Shown here: positions 8,704 to 16,789 of the stretch, piece after piece
Position numbering within the stretch: the first letter of the stretch is position 1
Layout: every line of letters starts with the position of its first letter
DNA from: Rhodoferax koreense
GTDB taxonomy: Bacteria; Pseudomonadota; Gammaproteobacteria; Burkholderiales; Burkholderiaceae_C
Assembly (NCBI RefSeq): GCF_001955695.1
Contig: NZ_CP019236.1
Coordinates: 1,364,001-1,428,000, forward strand
Direction of reading: 5' to 3'
DNA: 64,000 nt
The notes under the pieces: generated by a model
Database searches by the model: none
The model's input: only the letters and a program-made list of their open reading frames with translations
What the model was told of the DNA's origin: nothing
Position numbers and translations under genes: made by a program

Positions 8704-9708
8704 TCAATCCAATTGATCCACCGTATCCGGGTCCGGCGTATCGCCGATCGCTTTCCTGGTGCCCGCCGCCTGCAACTGCAGCCAGGTGCAGAAGGCCTTG
8801 ATCTCGGGCCGCGCCGCGCTGCGCGGGCCGACGATGAGCCAGTAGGCCATCGGTGACTCCATGCGCATGTGCGGCAAGACCTCGATCAGGTCGCCGCTGG
8901 CGAGGCTGTCGGCGACGAGCGGCATGCGCGCGAGCGCCACGCCCTGGCCGGTGAGCGCGGCCTGGGCGATCTGGTAGGCGTAGTTGAAATACATCCAGCG
9001 CTTGGGCTCGAGTTTTTCCAGCCCATGGGTATCGCACCAGCGGCGCCAGCTCAGCCATTCCAGGTGATGCGTGCGGTGCGCGTCACCCGCTTCGATCACG
9101 GCGAAATGGGCCAGGTCGGCGCCATCGCGCAGGGGGCGGCCCGTCTTGAGCAGCCAGGGGCTGGCCACGGCCGTCAACTGCTCGCCGAAGAGGCGGATCG
9201 CTCCCGGCGGCACGGTGCTCGGCGCGGCGTAGCGGATGGCCAGGTCGACATCGGTGGTGTCCAGGTCGATCAGGTTGTCGGTGGCGTCGATGCGCAGGTC
9301 GATGTCGGGGTATTCGCTCTGGAACGCCTCGAGCCGCGAGATGAGCCACATCGAGGCGAAAGACGCCCAGGTGCTGATGGCCACGCTCTTGCGGCCCGAG
9401 CTGCGGCGGATCAGGCGCACCGTGCTGTCCAGCCGCTCCAGGGAGGGTTCGACCGCGCGCATCATCTGCGCCCCGGCGCTGGTGAGTTCCACCGCGCGCG
9501 TGTGGCGCAGGAACAGACTCACGCCGATTTCCTCCTCCAGGGCCTGGATCTGGCGGCTCACGGCCGACTGCGTCAGCGCCAGTTCCTCCGCGGCGGCGCG
9601 GAAATTCAGATGCCGCGCCACGGCGGCGAAGGCGCGCAGGTTGCCGGCCGATATGGCCCGCGTGCGAAGGTGAACGGAAGGTTGCTGCATGGATCGGGAT
9701 GCCGGCAT
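8704..9708 (-). CDS. LysR-family transcriptional regulator (GcvA-like)
   Basis: A 334-residue LysR regulator. The winged helix-turn-helix lies near residues 20-80 (LRAFAAVARHLNFRAAAEEL and LTQSAVSRQIQALEEEIG). The effector domain follows, with the DVDLAIRYA motif characteristic of the GcvA-like branch. The C-terminus (to VDQLD) is about 20-30 residues longer than typical. The start at 9708 gives an N-terminal extension; an ATG at 9690 is an alternative. Its target may be the divergently transcribed DUF2917 gene 100 bp away, as is common for LysR genes, but no operator was identified. Confidence 0.9.
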   Translation of the reverse strand: MPASRSMQQPSVHLRTRAISAGNLRAFAAVARHLNFRAAAEELALTQSAVSRQIQALEEEIGVSLFLRHTRAVELTSAGAQMMRAVEPSLERLDSTVRLIRRSSGRKSVAISTWASFASMWLISRLEAFQSEYPDIDLRIDATDNLIDLDTTDVDLAIRYAAPSTVPPGAIRLFGEQLTAVASPWLLKTGRPLRDGADLAHFAVIEAGDAHRTHHLEWLSWRRWCDTHGLEKLEPKRWMYFNYAYQIAQAALTGQGVALARMPLVADSLASGDLIEVLPHMRMESPMAYWLIVGPRSAARPEIKAFCTWLQLQAAGTRKAIGDTPDPDTVDQLD

Positions 9709-9810
9709 TGATGCGATTTCGGAATCAATAGCCTAACCCGTTTTCATTGGACCGCCAAGGCTGCTGCGACGATGATTCCCTTCCGAACCACCTGTCATTG
9801 GAGATATGTC

Positions 9811-10335
9811 ATGGCAACCCCCAACACGCTTGAACTGCAACAATCCCTGCCGCTGACGGCCCGGATGGCCCTGGCGGGATGCTGGAAGCTGGAAGCGGGC
9901 CGCGCCACCACGCTGCAACCGAACCAGGCCGGCATGCTGCGCGTGGCGCATGGGGCGGTGTGGGTCACCTTCGACGGACCGCACCGGGGTGCCGGCAACG
10001 AACTCGGCGACCATGTTCTCCGTGCCGGCGAGCAGATCGAGCTCCGGCCTGGCCAGCGCGCGGTGGTCGAGCCCTGGTTCATCGGTGCGATCGACCAGGT
10101 GTCACCGCCGGCCTATTTCAGTTGGGACCCGGTGACGCCGCCCCGCGCGAGCGGCTCCCGAAGGGACGGCGCCAACGCCGAGTGGCACGGCAGCGTGGTG
10201 CGCCCGGGCCGCGAACTGGCTGTCGCGCTGGGCCTGGCGTGCGGCGCGCTGGGCCGGCTGGTGATGGGCCTGGGCCACTGGGGCAGTGCGCTGCTCGGCG
10301 GGCGCGGGGCAGGTCCGCGTGTTGCGCGCACCTAA
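9811..10335 (+). CDS. DUF2917 domain protein
   Basis: A 174-residue protein whose core (LTARMALAGCWKLEAGRATTLQP through GDHVLRAGEQIELRPGQRAVVEPW) matches the small beta-barrel DUF2917 family: glycine-rich, with an alternating hydrophobic pattern typical of a cupin-like fold. No function is established. After the domain, the C-terminal 70 residues are Arg/Gly rich with a short hydrophobic LGLACGALGRLVMGLGHWG stretch that could associate with the membrane. The ATG is preceded by GGAGA at a good distance. It is divergent from the LysR gene and followed by a hairpin terminator. Confidence 0.75.
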   Translation: MATPNTLELQQSLPLTARMALAGCWKLEAGRATTLQPNQAGMLRVAHGAVWVTFDGPHRGAGNELGDHVLRAGEQIELRPGQRAVVEPWFIGAIDQVSPPAYFSWDPVTPPRASGSRRDGANAEWHGSVVRPGRELAVALGLACGALGRLVMGLGHWGSALLGGRGAGPRVART

Positions 10336-10360
10336 ACTCGCGACGAGCTTCGTCTTCAGC

Positions 10361-10378
10361 GGGCTGCCTCGGCAGCCC
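10361..10378 (+). terminator. Hairpin terminator after DUF2917 gene
   Basis: GGGCTGCC and GGCAGCCC pair around a very short loop, giving a 7-8 bp GC-rich stem 25 bp after the stop codon. It is followed by a weak T-containing stretch (GTTTGCATT). It separates the core gene from the accessory block. Confidence 0.6.
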
Positions 10379-10457
10379 GTTTGCATTCCACGCCGGATTC
10401 GGGATGCGGAATTGCATCGCATACCCACCATGGTTGCGCGGCAGGGGGTGTTAACCA

Positions 10458-10500
10458 TGCATATATGCAAGTAACAATTTGGGTTTTTTTACCCATTTCG
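10458..10500. promoter_or_regulatory. AT-rich palindromic region upstream of the accessory block
   Basis: The gap before the large cyclase gene is markedly AT-rich against its surroundings. It holds a perfect 12-bp palindrome TGCATATATGCA (10458-10469), then TGGGT and ACCCA arms around a T tract (10480-10495). It is the natural place for the promoter of the 10568-19947 genes. No clear -35/-10 pair could be fixed, and no factor can be named. Confidence 0.4.
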
Positions 10501-10567
10501 AGTTAGATTCGAAGCATGACGCCCGGTTGGTTGCATTTTGTTGGTGCCATGAGCAAGTAGGCAGGCC

Positions 10568-13500
10568 ATGCGCGGGATGGATGTTCGACCCCTCTTGCTC
10601 ACGCTGCTGCTGGCGCAAGACCAGATCGTCGCCTTTCTGACCGACGGGCGCAGCATCGGCCGTGCTGGCTGTCGACCCGCTTCGGCCGATCTGCTGGACG
10701 AACTCCGGGCGGCGTCGAATGCGCTGCACCGCTTGCAGGGCGAAGGCTCCGGCCTCCCCCGGGCGGCGCGCCTTTCCCGGGTGCGCGACATCGGGGCGCG
10801 GATTTACGACGCCTGCATCCCGGAGGACATCCAGAATTTCCTTGCCGGCACACCGCTGCGCTCACTCGATCTCCAGTTGGGCGAAGGGCTGGCCGGCATC
10901 GCCTGGGAAGTGGCCTTCGACGGTCATGATTTCCTCGGGGAAAAATTTGCCATTGCCCGGCATCTGGTGCAGGACGCGGCACGTGCGGTGCTGCGCAACC
11001 CGCGGGTGGACCGCGACCTGCTGCGCGTGCTGGTCGTCTATGGCGGTGGGCCGGGAGCCTTTCCCGCGCAGGAACTCAAGCAGCGGCTGGCCCATGTGGA
11101 AGGTGTGTCGGTCAGCCTGGCGGCGCTGGTCGAGCTCGACGGCCGGGAAATCCTGCATCGCATCGAAAACAGCGACGTTGTGCACTATGCCGGACCGTTG
11201 CCCGATGTCTGCACGCTGACGGACGGCGCGGGCCGGGCTTGCCCCGACCTGCGCGACATCGCCGCCCTGGCGCGCGTGCCCGCGCTGCTGGTTTGCCATG
11301 CGACGCCGTTGCCGCTCGGCGACAAGGGGTTGGCGCCGCACCACCGACTGGCGCTGGGCGCGGCGCGCCACGGCCTGAGTCTGCTGGTCTGTCCGGTGGA
11401 CGTGCCGGGCGACGACGTGGCGCAGGCCGGTTTCGTCGACCTGCTGTACCGGGCCTTTGCCCAGGGACAGCCGCTGGGCCGGGCGGTCCGCGAGGCCATC
11501 AGCCCAACCGGCGCCGCGCGTCATGCGGGTCAGGCCGCCATATCGGGGGCGGCTGACGACGACGGCCCGCGCGGCGTTGGTCCGCGCCATGTGGTGTATG
11601 CCGACACGGCACTGGTGCTCGCGCCCGCGGGATTGGCCAGCCTGCAGGAAAACAGCCATCGGCAGGTGACCAGCATGTCGTACGACCTGGCCGGTTCGAC
11701 GCGTCTGCTGGAAGCCTTGGGCGCCGAAAAGTACGGCGAACTGCTCGACCGCTACCACGCGCGCTGCGCCCGCATCGTGCTGCGCTGGGGTGGCATTGCC
11801 AGCAATCCCCAGGGCAGCGACGGCGTGATGTGCTACTTCGGCCTGCCCGTGGCCCACGAGCATTCGGCGCTGCAATGCCTGCACGCGGCCACCGAGATCC
11901 TGCAGGATGTGGCCGAACTCGGCCTGCATGTGCGCATCGGCGTCGTCACGGGGCCGGTGGTGGTGCGGGCCGGGCAGCCCGTCGGTGTGTCGATCCACCT
12001 TGCCGCGCGGCTGCAGGCCATCGCGGAGCCTGGGCACGTGGTGTTCAGCGAGTTGACCTATCGTCTGGTGCAGCACCGTTTCGACGGTGTGCGGCTCGAC
12101 AACCTGCCGCAGCTCAAGGGCTTCGAGGATCCGGGCGCCGTGTACCGCCTGGTCGGCGAGAAGCGGCAGCGACTCAACCATTTCGACATCGCGCCCAAGG
12201 TCAGCCCCTTCGTCGCCCGCGAAGATGCGCTTGGCTGGTTGCGCGGCCACTGGCAGACTGCTTGCGGCGGTGCCATGAAGGCGGTCGTGGTGTGGGGTGG
12301 GGCGGGCATTGGCAAGTCGCGGCTGGTCAGGGAATTCAGGCAGCGCCATGTGGGCGGCAGTGGCCGGGCGTTCGAGTGCCGTTGTACGCCGGAACATGCG
12401 CAGAGCGCGTTCCATCCCTTGATCGACCTGCTGCTGCGCCTGTTCAACATCGTCGAGGCCGATGCCATGCCGGCGCGGATGGCCAAGATCGAGGCGGGCC
12501 TGGCAACGCTGGGCGGCGGGACCGATGTGGCCGGTGTGGTGGCCACGCTGCTGTCGGCCCGCGTCGGACGGGACGGGCCGCCGGCGGCGCCAGCGGCCGC
12601 CGGCGCGGCGCTCTCCGCACAGGTGCAGCAGTACTCGGCGGAGAAGCAGCGGCAACGCACGCTCGAGTTGCTGGCCCAGCTGTTTGCCGGCCAGGCCCGT
12701 GCCGCGCCCCTGTGCCTGGTGTTCGAGGACGTGCACTGGATCGACCCTTCCAGCCGCGAGTTCATCCGTCATCTGGTGCAGCAGTCGGCGCAACTGCCGC
12801 TGCTGGTGCTGATGACGCAGCGTGAGGATCGCGCCGCACCGCGCGACATGGGCTTCGCCATCGACGACCTGGAGTTGAAGGGCTTGTCGGCTGACGACGC
12901 GCGCAGCCTGATCGTCGCCGCCAGCGATGGCGCGGCGGTTTCCGGCGAGGTGGTCAGGCTGCTCACGGAAAAGGCCGATGGCGTGCCGCTGTTCATCGAG
13001 GAATCGGCCCGCATGGTGGTGGAACTGCAGGCGGCCGGCGGCGGTGCGGTGTCGTCGCTGCGGCAGTCGGTACCCGGAACGATCCAGGACCTGCTGATGG
13101 CCCGGCTGGATCGCCTGGCCGACGCCAAGCCGCTGGCGCAGCTGGGCAGCGTCATCGGCCGCGAGTTTTCACTGGCGCTGATGCAGGCGATCCTCGGTCA
13201 CGCCAGCGCGCCGATCCGCACCGGGCAACTGCAGGCCCGCCTCGGCACCCTCATGGCGTCGGGTTTGATCGTGGCCAGGCGCGGTGCCGCGGGGACCAAT
13301 TACTTTTTCAAGCATGCGCTGGTGCGCGATGCCGCTTACCAGTCGTTGTGGGAGCGGGACCGGCGCCGCTTCCACCTGGCCATCGCGCAGGTGCTGTCGG
13401 AGCAGTTTCCCGATCTCGTGGCTACGCAGCCCGAAATGGCCGCCCGGCACTACGCCGGTGCGGCGATGCCCGCGCGCGCCATCGAGCAATGGGAGCGCGC

Positions 13501-14779
13501 CGCACGGCTGGCGCTGACGCGTTCGGCGCACGAGGAAGCCATCACCCATCTCGGCAATGGCCTGGCGCTGATCGAAGCGCTGCCAGCCGACGAGAGCCGC
13601 GACCGCGCTGAACTGCGGCTGCAGTTGCTGCTGGCCGGCCAGCTCATTGCCACCGAGGGCTACGGCGCCGAACGCGTGGGCCAGGTCTACCAACGCGCCG
13701 TGGCGTTGTGCCGCGCCTGCGGCGACGATGCGACGCTGCTGAAGGCGCAGCTGGGCCTGGAGGCGTACTACATCATGCGCGCCGATTTCGCGCAGGCGCA
13801 TGTGATCGCCCGGCAGGTCGCCAGCCAGGTCGCTTCGTCGCCCGACCCGATGCGCCGGCTGCAGTCCACCTGGGCGCTGGGCCACGTGGTGTTCCACCAG
13901 GGCGAATTGCGCGAAGCCGTGGTGCACATGGACGCCTGCCTGGCCGACTACGGACTGGTGCCGCGCGGGCGTGGCGCGGTGCAGGACCCGGGCGTGATGT
14001 GCCTGTGTTATTCGGCCGTGGCGAAGTGGGAGTTGGGACACCCGGACCAGGCGCTGAAGCGCGTGCAGGCCGCGGTGAGTCTCGCGGCCGAGCTCAAGCA
14101 CAAGTTCAGTGCCGGCGAGGCCTACGGCTTCCTGGCCATGATCCAGTACCTGCGGGGTGACTTCACCGAGGCGCGGCACCACGCGGCGCGCGCCATCGAG
14201 ATCTGCGAGGAGGGTGGCTTCGCCGTCTGGCTGGCCCATGCGAAGCTGATGCACGGGCGGGCCCGCGCCGAACTCGGCGAGGTCGAAGCCGGCATCGCCG
14301 AAATGGCCGAAGGGTATGCGCAATGGGTGGCCACGGGGGCGATGGTCACGCGCGGGTTCTATCTCGTGCTGCGCGCCGAAGGCCAGGCCCTGGCCGGCCG
14401 GCCCGAGGAGGGCCTGGTCTTGCTGCGCATGGCCATGGACGTGGTGACGCGCTGCGGCGAACGCTTCTACGAAGCCGAGATCGGCCGCATGCTCGGCGAA
14501 CTCAGCCTGCAGCAGGCGCAGCGCAGCGGCCTCGATGCCGATGCGCAGGCGCAGCAATGCTTCACCGCCGCGCTGGCCCTGGCGCAGGAAAAAGGCATGG
14601 CATCGCTCGGCCTGCGCGCCGCGGCCAGCATGGCGCGGCTGTGGACCCGGCAGGGCCGTCCCAACGAGGCGCGCCAGCTGCTGCAGGCGGCCTTCGACGT
14701 GATCGACGAGGGCCAGGACACGCGGGATGTGCGGCAGGCGCGCGAATTGTTGCAGCGGTTCGACCTCGAACCGGCGTAG
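10568..14779 (+). CDS. CHAT-like / class III nucleotide cyclase / P-loop ATPase / TPR-type protein
   Basis: A 1403-residue multidomain signalling protein. Residues about 100-315 resemble a CHAT (caspase-like) domain: GIAWEVAFDGHDFLGEKFAIARHL, then DVVHYAGP and PALLVCHATPLP. The usual GH of the His motif reads GP, however, and the Cys motif is shifted, so peptidase activity is doubtful. Residues about 365-530 form a class III cyclase with metal aspartates D373 and D418 and R481. The usual transition-state Asn is H477. Residues about 545-850 form a STAND/AAA-type ATPase (GGAGIGKSRL; VFEDVHWID). The rest is helical repeats of TPR type. Cyclase-ATPase-TPR proteins are known; the CHAT-like front is unusual. 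No better in-frame start was seen; a second ATG lies at 10577. Confidence 0.82.
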   Translation: MRGMDVRPLLLTLLLAQDQIVAFLTDGRSIGRAGCRPASADLLDELRAASNALHRLQGEGSGLPRAARLSRVRDIGARIYDACIPEDIQNFLAGTPLRSLDLQLGEGLAGIAWEVAFDGHDFLGEKFAIARHLVQDAARAVLRNPRVDRDLLRVLVVYGGGPGAFPAQELKQRLAHVEGVSVSLAALVELDGREILHRIENSDVVHYAGPLPDVCTLTDGAGRACPDLRDIAALARVPALLVCHATPLPLGDKGLAPHHRLALGAARHGLSLLVCPVDVPGDDVAQAGFVDLLYRAFAQGQPLGRAVREAISPTGAARHAGQAAISGAADDDGPRGVGPRHVVYADTALVLAPAGLASLQENSHRQVTSMSYDLAGSTRLLEALGAEKYGELLDRYHARCARIVLRWGGIASNPQGSDGVMCYFGLPVAHEHSALQCLHAATEILQDVAELGLHVRIGVVTGPVVVRAGQPVGVSIHLAARLQAIAEPGHVVFSELTYRLVQHRFDGVRLDNLPQLKGFEDPGAVYRLVGEKRQRLNHFDIAPKVSPFVAREDALGWLRGHWQTACGGAMKAVVVWGGAGIGKSRLVREFRQRHVGGSGRAFECRCTPEHAQSAFHPLIDLLLRLFNIVEADAMPARMAKIEAGLATLGGGTDVAGVVATLLSARVGRDGPPAAPAAAGAALSAQVQQYSAEKQRQRTLELLAQLFAGQARAAPLCLVFEDVHWIDPSSREFIRHLVQQSAQLPLLVLMTQREDRAAPRDMGFAIDDLELKGLSADDARSLIVAASDGAAVSGEVVRLLTEKADGVPLFIEESARMVVELQAAGGGAVSSLRQSVPGTIQDLLMARLDRLADAKPLAQLGSVIGREFSLALMQAILGHASAPIRTGQLQARLGTLMASGLIVARRGAAGTNYFFKHALVRDAAYQSLWERDRRRFHLAIAQVLSEQFPDLVATQPEMAARHYAGAAMPARAIEQWERAARLALTRSAHEEAITHLGNGLALIEALPADESRDRAELRLQLLLAGQLIATEGYGAERVGQVYQRAVALCRACGDDATLLKAQLGLEAYYIMRADFAQAHVIARQVASQVASSPDPMRRLQSTWALGHVVFHQGELREAVVHMDACLADYGLVPRGRGAVQDPGVMCLCYSAVAKWELGHPDQALKRVQAAVSLAAELKHKFSAGEAYGFLAMIQYLRGDFTEARHHAARAIEICEEGGFAVWLAHAKLMHGRARAELGEVEAGIAEMAEGYAQWVATGAMVTRGFYLVLRAEGQALAGRPEEGLVLLRMAMDVVTRCGERFYEAEIGRMLGELSLQQAQRSGLDADAQAQQCFTAALALAQEKGMASLGLRAAASMARLWTRQGRPNEARQLLQAAFDVIDEGQDTRDVRQARELLQRFDLEPA

Positions 14780-14921
14780 TTCGACGCCAGGGGCGCGCGG
14801 CCGAGTGCCGGCGTGGACACTGGGACGGTCAGACGAAGTTTTGACCGATATGACGAGCAGGATCTGCAAATGGGAGGCCTCCTTCACAAGGAGGATGACC
14901 GCTTCGAAAGCTTGAATCAAC

Positions 14922-16775
14922 ATGCCCGACAAGAGCCTCGATGACTGGAGCCTGGTCACCGCCAGCCTTTCCCGTTCCACCAAGACGGTGATGGTGCTGG
15001 ACCTGGTGGAGTCCGTGCGCCTCATGGAGGAAAACGAGGCCGACATCGTGCACCGCTGGCAGGGCGTGCAGCGGATGGTGGGCAAACTGCTTGTGCAACA
15101 CGGCGGGAGACTGGTCAAGAGCCTGGGCGACGGAATGATGCTCGAATTCGATCAACCCCAGACCGCCGCGCGATGCGCGCTGGCAGTACAAGCCGCGATG
15201 CCGGGGTTCAATCTTGGCTACGGGGTGGAACAGCATCTGATGCTGCGCATCGGGCTTCATACCGCACAGGTGTACGCGGATGCGATGGACATATACGGGA
15301 GTGGGGTGAACCTGGCGGCGCGGATCACGACGCTGGCCGGACCGGGGGAGGTGATGATCAGTGCCAAGGTGAAGGAAGCCCTTGTCGCGCCGGCGGGACC
15401 GGGCGAGGTGGTCACCAGTGCCGAGGTCAGGGATGCGCTGACAGATGGACTGGACGGCACGCTGGAAGATCTGGGCGAGTGTTACCTCAAGCATGTGAGC
15501 GGGGCCGTGCGGGTGTACCGGGTCGGCGCTGCCGGGCCTATGCCGGTCCTGCCGTCGCGCGACCGGTACGGAGTGCCGCTGCAGCCGACCATTGCCGTGA
15601 TTCCCTTCGAGGCCCGCAGCGAAGAGCCGGGGCATATTGCGGTTGGCGACTTGATCGCGGACGCGGTGATCGCCCAGTTGTCGAAGGTATTGGACATTCT
15701 TGTGATCTCGCGGTTGAGCAGTGCCGCTTTTCGCGGACGCACGACGTCAACCAACGAAGTGCAGGCGCGCCTTGGTGCCCGGTATATCGTGAGCGGTGCT
15801 TATTACGTCAGCGGCAGGAGCCTGGTCTTGATGGTGGAGCTCGCCGACGCCAGCACCCAGCAGGTCATTTGGGCAGACAGGATCATCGGTACGCTGGACG
15901 ACTTGCTCAGTGCGCAGAGTGAAGTGATCGAAGCCGTCGTGCATGCCACGACTCATGCCGTGCTCCAACGTGAAGTCGAGCGTACGCAGACACAACCGTT
16001 GCCCACGCTCGAAGGATATGCTTTGATGCTCGGCGGCATCAACCTGATGCACCGATCGACCAAACGCGAATTCGATCGCAGCAGGGAGGCACTGGCGACG
16101 CTGATCGATCGGCACCGTCATGTCGCAGCGCCACGGGCTTGGATGGGCAAATGGTACGTGCTCAAGGCCACCCGCGGAATGACGGACGACTTGCAGCGGG
16201 AAGCCCATGCCGCCCTCGATCACACCAAGCGGGCATTGGATGCCGATCCGTCCAACAGCCTGGCCTTGGCCATGGAAGGTTTCGTTTATTGCCATCTGCA
16301 AAAGGATGTGGAAACGGCCTTGCTGAGGCTCAATCTGGCTTGCAGTACCAACCCAAGTGAAGCATTGGCCTGGCTTTTTTCCAGTGTGGTGCACGCTTTC
16401 GTTGGCGATACGCAGCAGGCCATATTTGCCAGCGACCGTGCATTGGCACTATCGCCGTTGGATCCCTTGCGTCACTATTTCGAATCACTCGCCACGGCCG
16501 CTGCCCTCAGTGCGGAGGACTACTTGCGTGCGGTGGCGCTCGGCGAAAAATCGCTCCGAGGCAATCGAACCCATCTGCCAACGATGAGGGCACTGGTGGC
16601 CGCCTATTGGTATCTGGACCAGCAAGAGAAGGCCCGCGAGATGGCAAAGACCTTGATGCTCTCTTCGCCGGCATTCACTGTTTCCAAATACTTGCAGAGT
16701 TCAGCCTCTGCGGCCTATCCATTTGGAAAAAAGCTGGCGCTGGCGCTGGCTCAAGCCGGCGTTCCTTCACGTTGA
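14922..16775 (+). CDS. Class III nucleotide cyclase with TolB-like and TPR-like domains
   Basis: A 617-residue protein without signal peptide or membrane segment. The N-terminal cyclase domain (about 20-200) has both metal aspartates (D27 in LDLVES, D70 in SLGDGMM) and the N130/R134 pair in GVNLAARI, so it looks catalytically competent. Whether it makes cAMP or cGMP cannot be read. Residues about 222-345 (TIAVIPFEARS through ARYIVSGAYYVSG) match the TolB-N/FlgO-like domain often fused to such cyclases. Residues 360-600 are helical repeats. A 19-residue unit starting GPGEV is duplicated in tandem at about 140-178. It lies 142 bp after the first cyclase gene and 14 bp before the haloperoxidase-like gene. 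Confidence 0.85.
   Translation: MPDKSLDDWSLVTASLSRSTKTVMVLDLVESVRLMEENEADIVHRWQGVQRMVGKLLVQHGGRLVKSLGDGMMLEFDQPQTAARCALAVQAAMPGFNLGYGVEQHLMLRIGLHTAQVYADAMDIYGSGVNLAARITTLAGPGEVMISAKVKEALVAPAGPGEVVTSAEVRDALTDGLDGTLEDLGECYLKHVSGAVRVYRVGAAGPMPVLPSRDRYGVPLQPTIAVIPFEARSEEPGHIAVGDLIADAVIAQLSKVLDILVISRLSSAAFRGRTTSTNEVQARLGARYIVSGAYYVSGRSLVLMVELADASTQQVIWADRIIGTLDDLLSAQSEVIEAVVHATTHAVLQREVERTQTQPLPTLEGYALMLGGINLMHRSTKREFDRSREALATLIDRHRHVAAPRAWMGKWYVLKATRGMTDDLQREAHAALDHTKRALDADPSNSLALAMEGFVYCHLQKDVETALLRLNLACSTNPSEALAWLFSSVVHAFVGDTQQAIFASDRALALSPLDPLRHYFESLATAAALSAEDYLRAVALGEKSLRGNRTHLPTMRALVAAYWYLDQQEKAREMAKTLMLSSPAFTVSKYLQSSASAAYPFGKKLALALAQAGVPSR
15339..15452 (+). repeat. In-frame 57-bp tandem duplication within the cyclase gene
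   Basis: Two adjacent 19-codon units, GPGEVMISAKVKEALVAPA and GPGEVVTSAEVRDALTDGL, are diverged copies of one another. Only the first has a natural counterpart in other class III cyclases (the PGEVLVSxxV segment after the AAR motif). The second is an extra beta-helix unit before the LEDLGE segment. Confidence 0.75.
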
Positions 16776-16789
16776 TCAAAGGAGGCGAC

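Noticed and set aside
13169..15118. 649-codon minus-strand frame opposite the large cyclase gene
   Set aside because: No domain, His/Gln/Gly-rich shadow composition; the plus strand has motifs.
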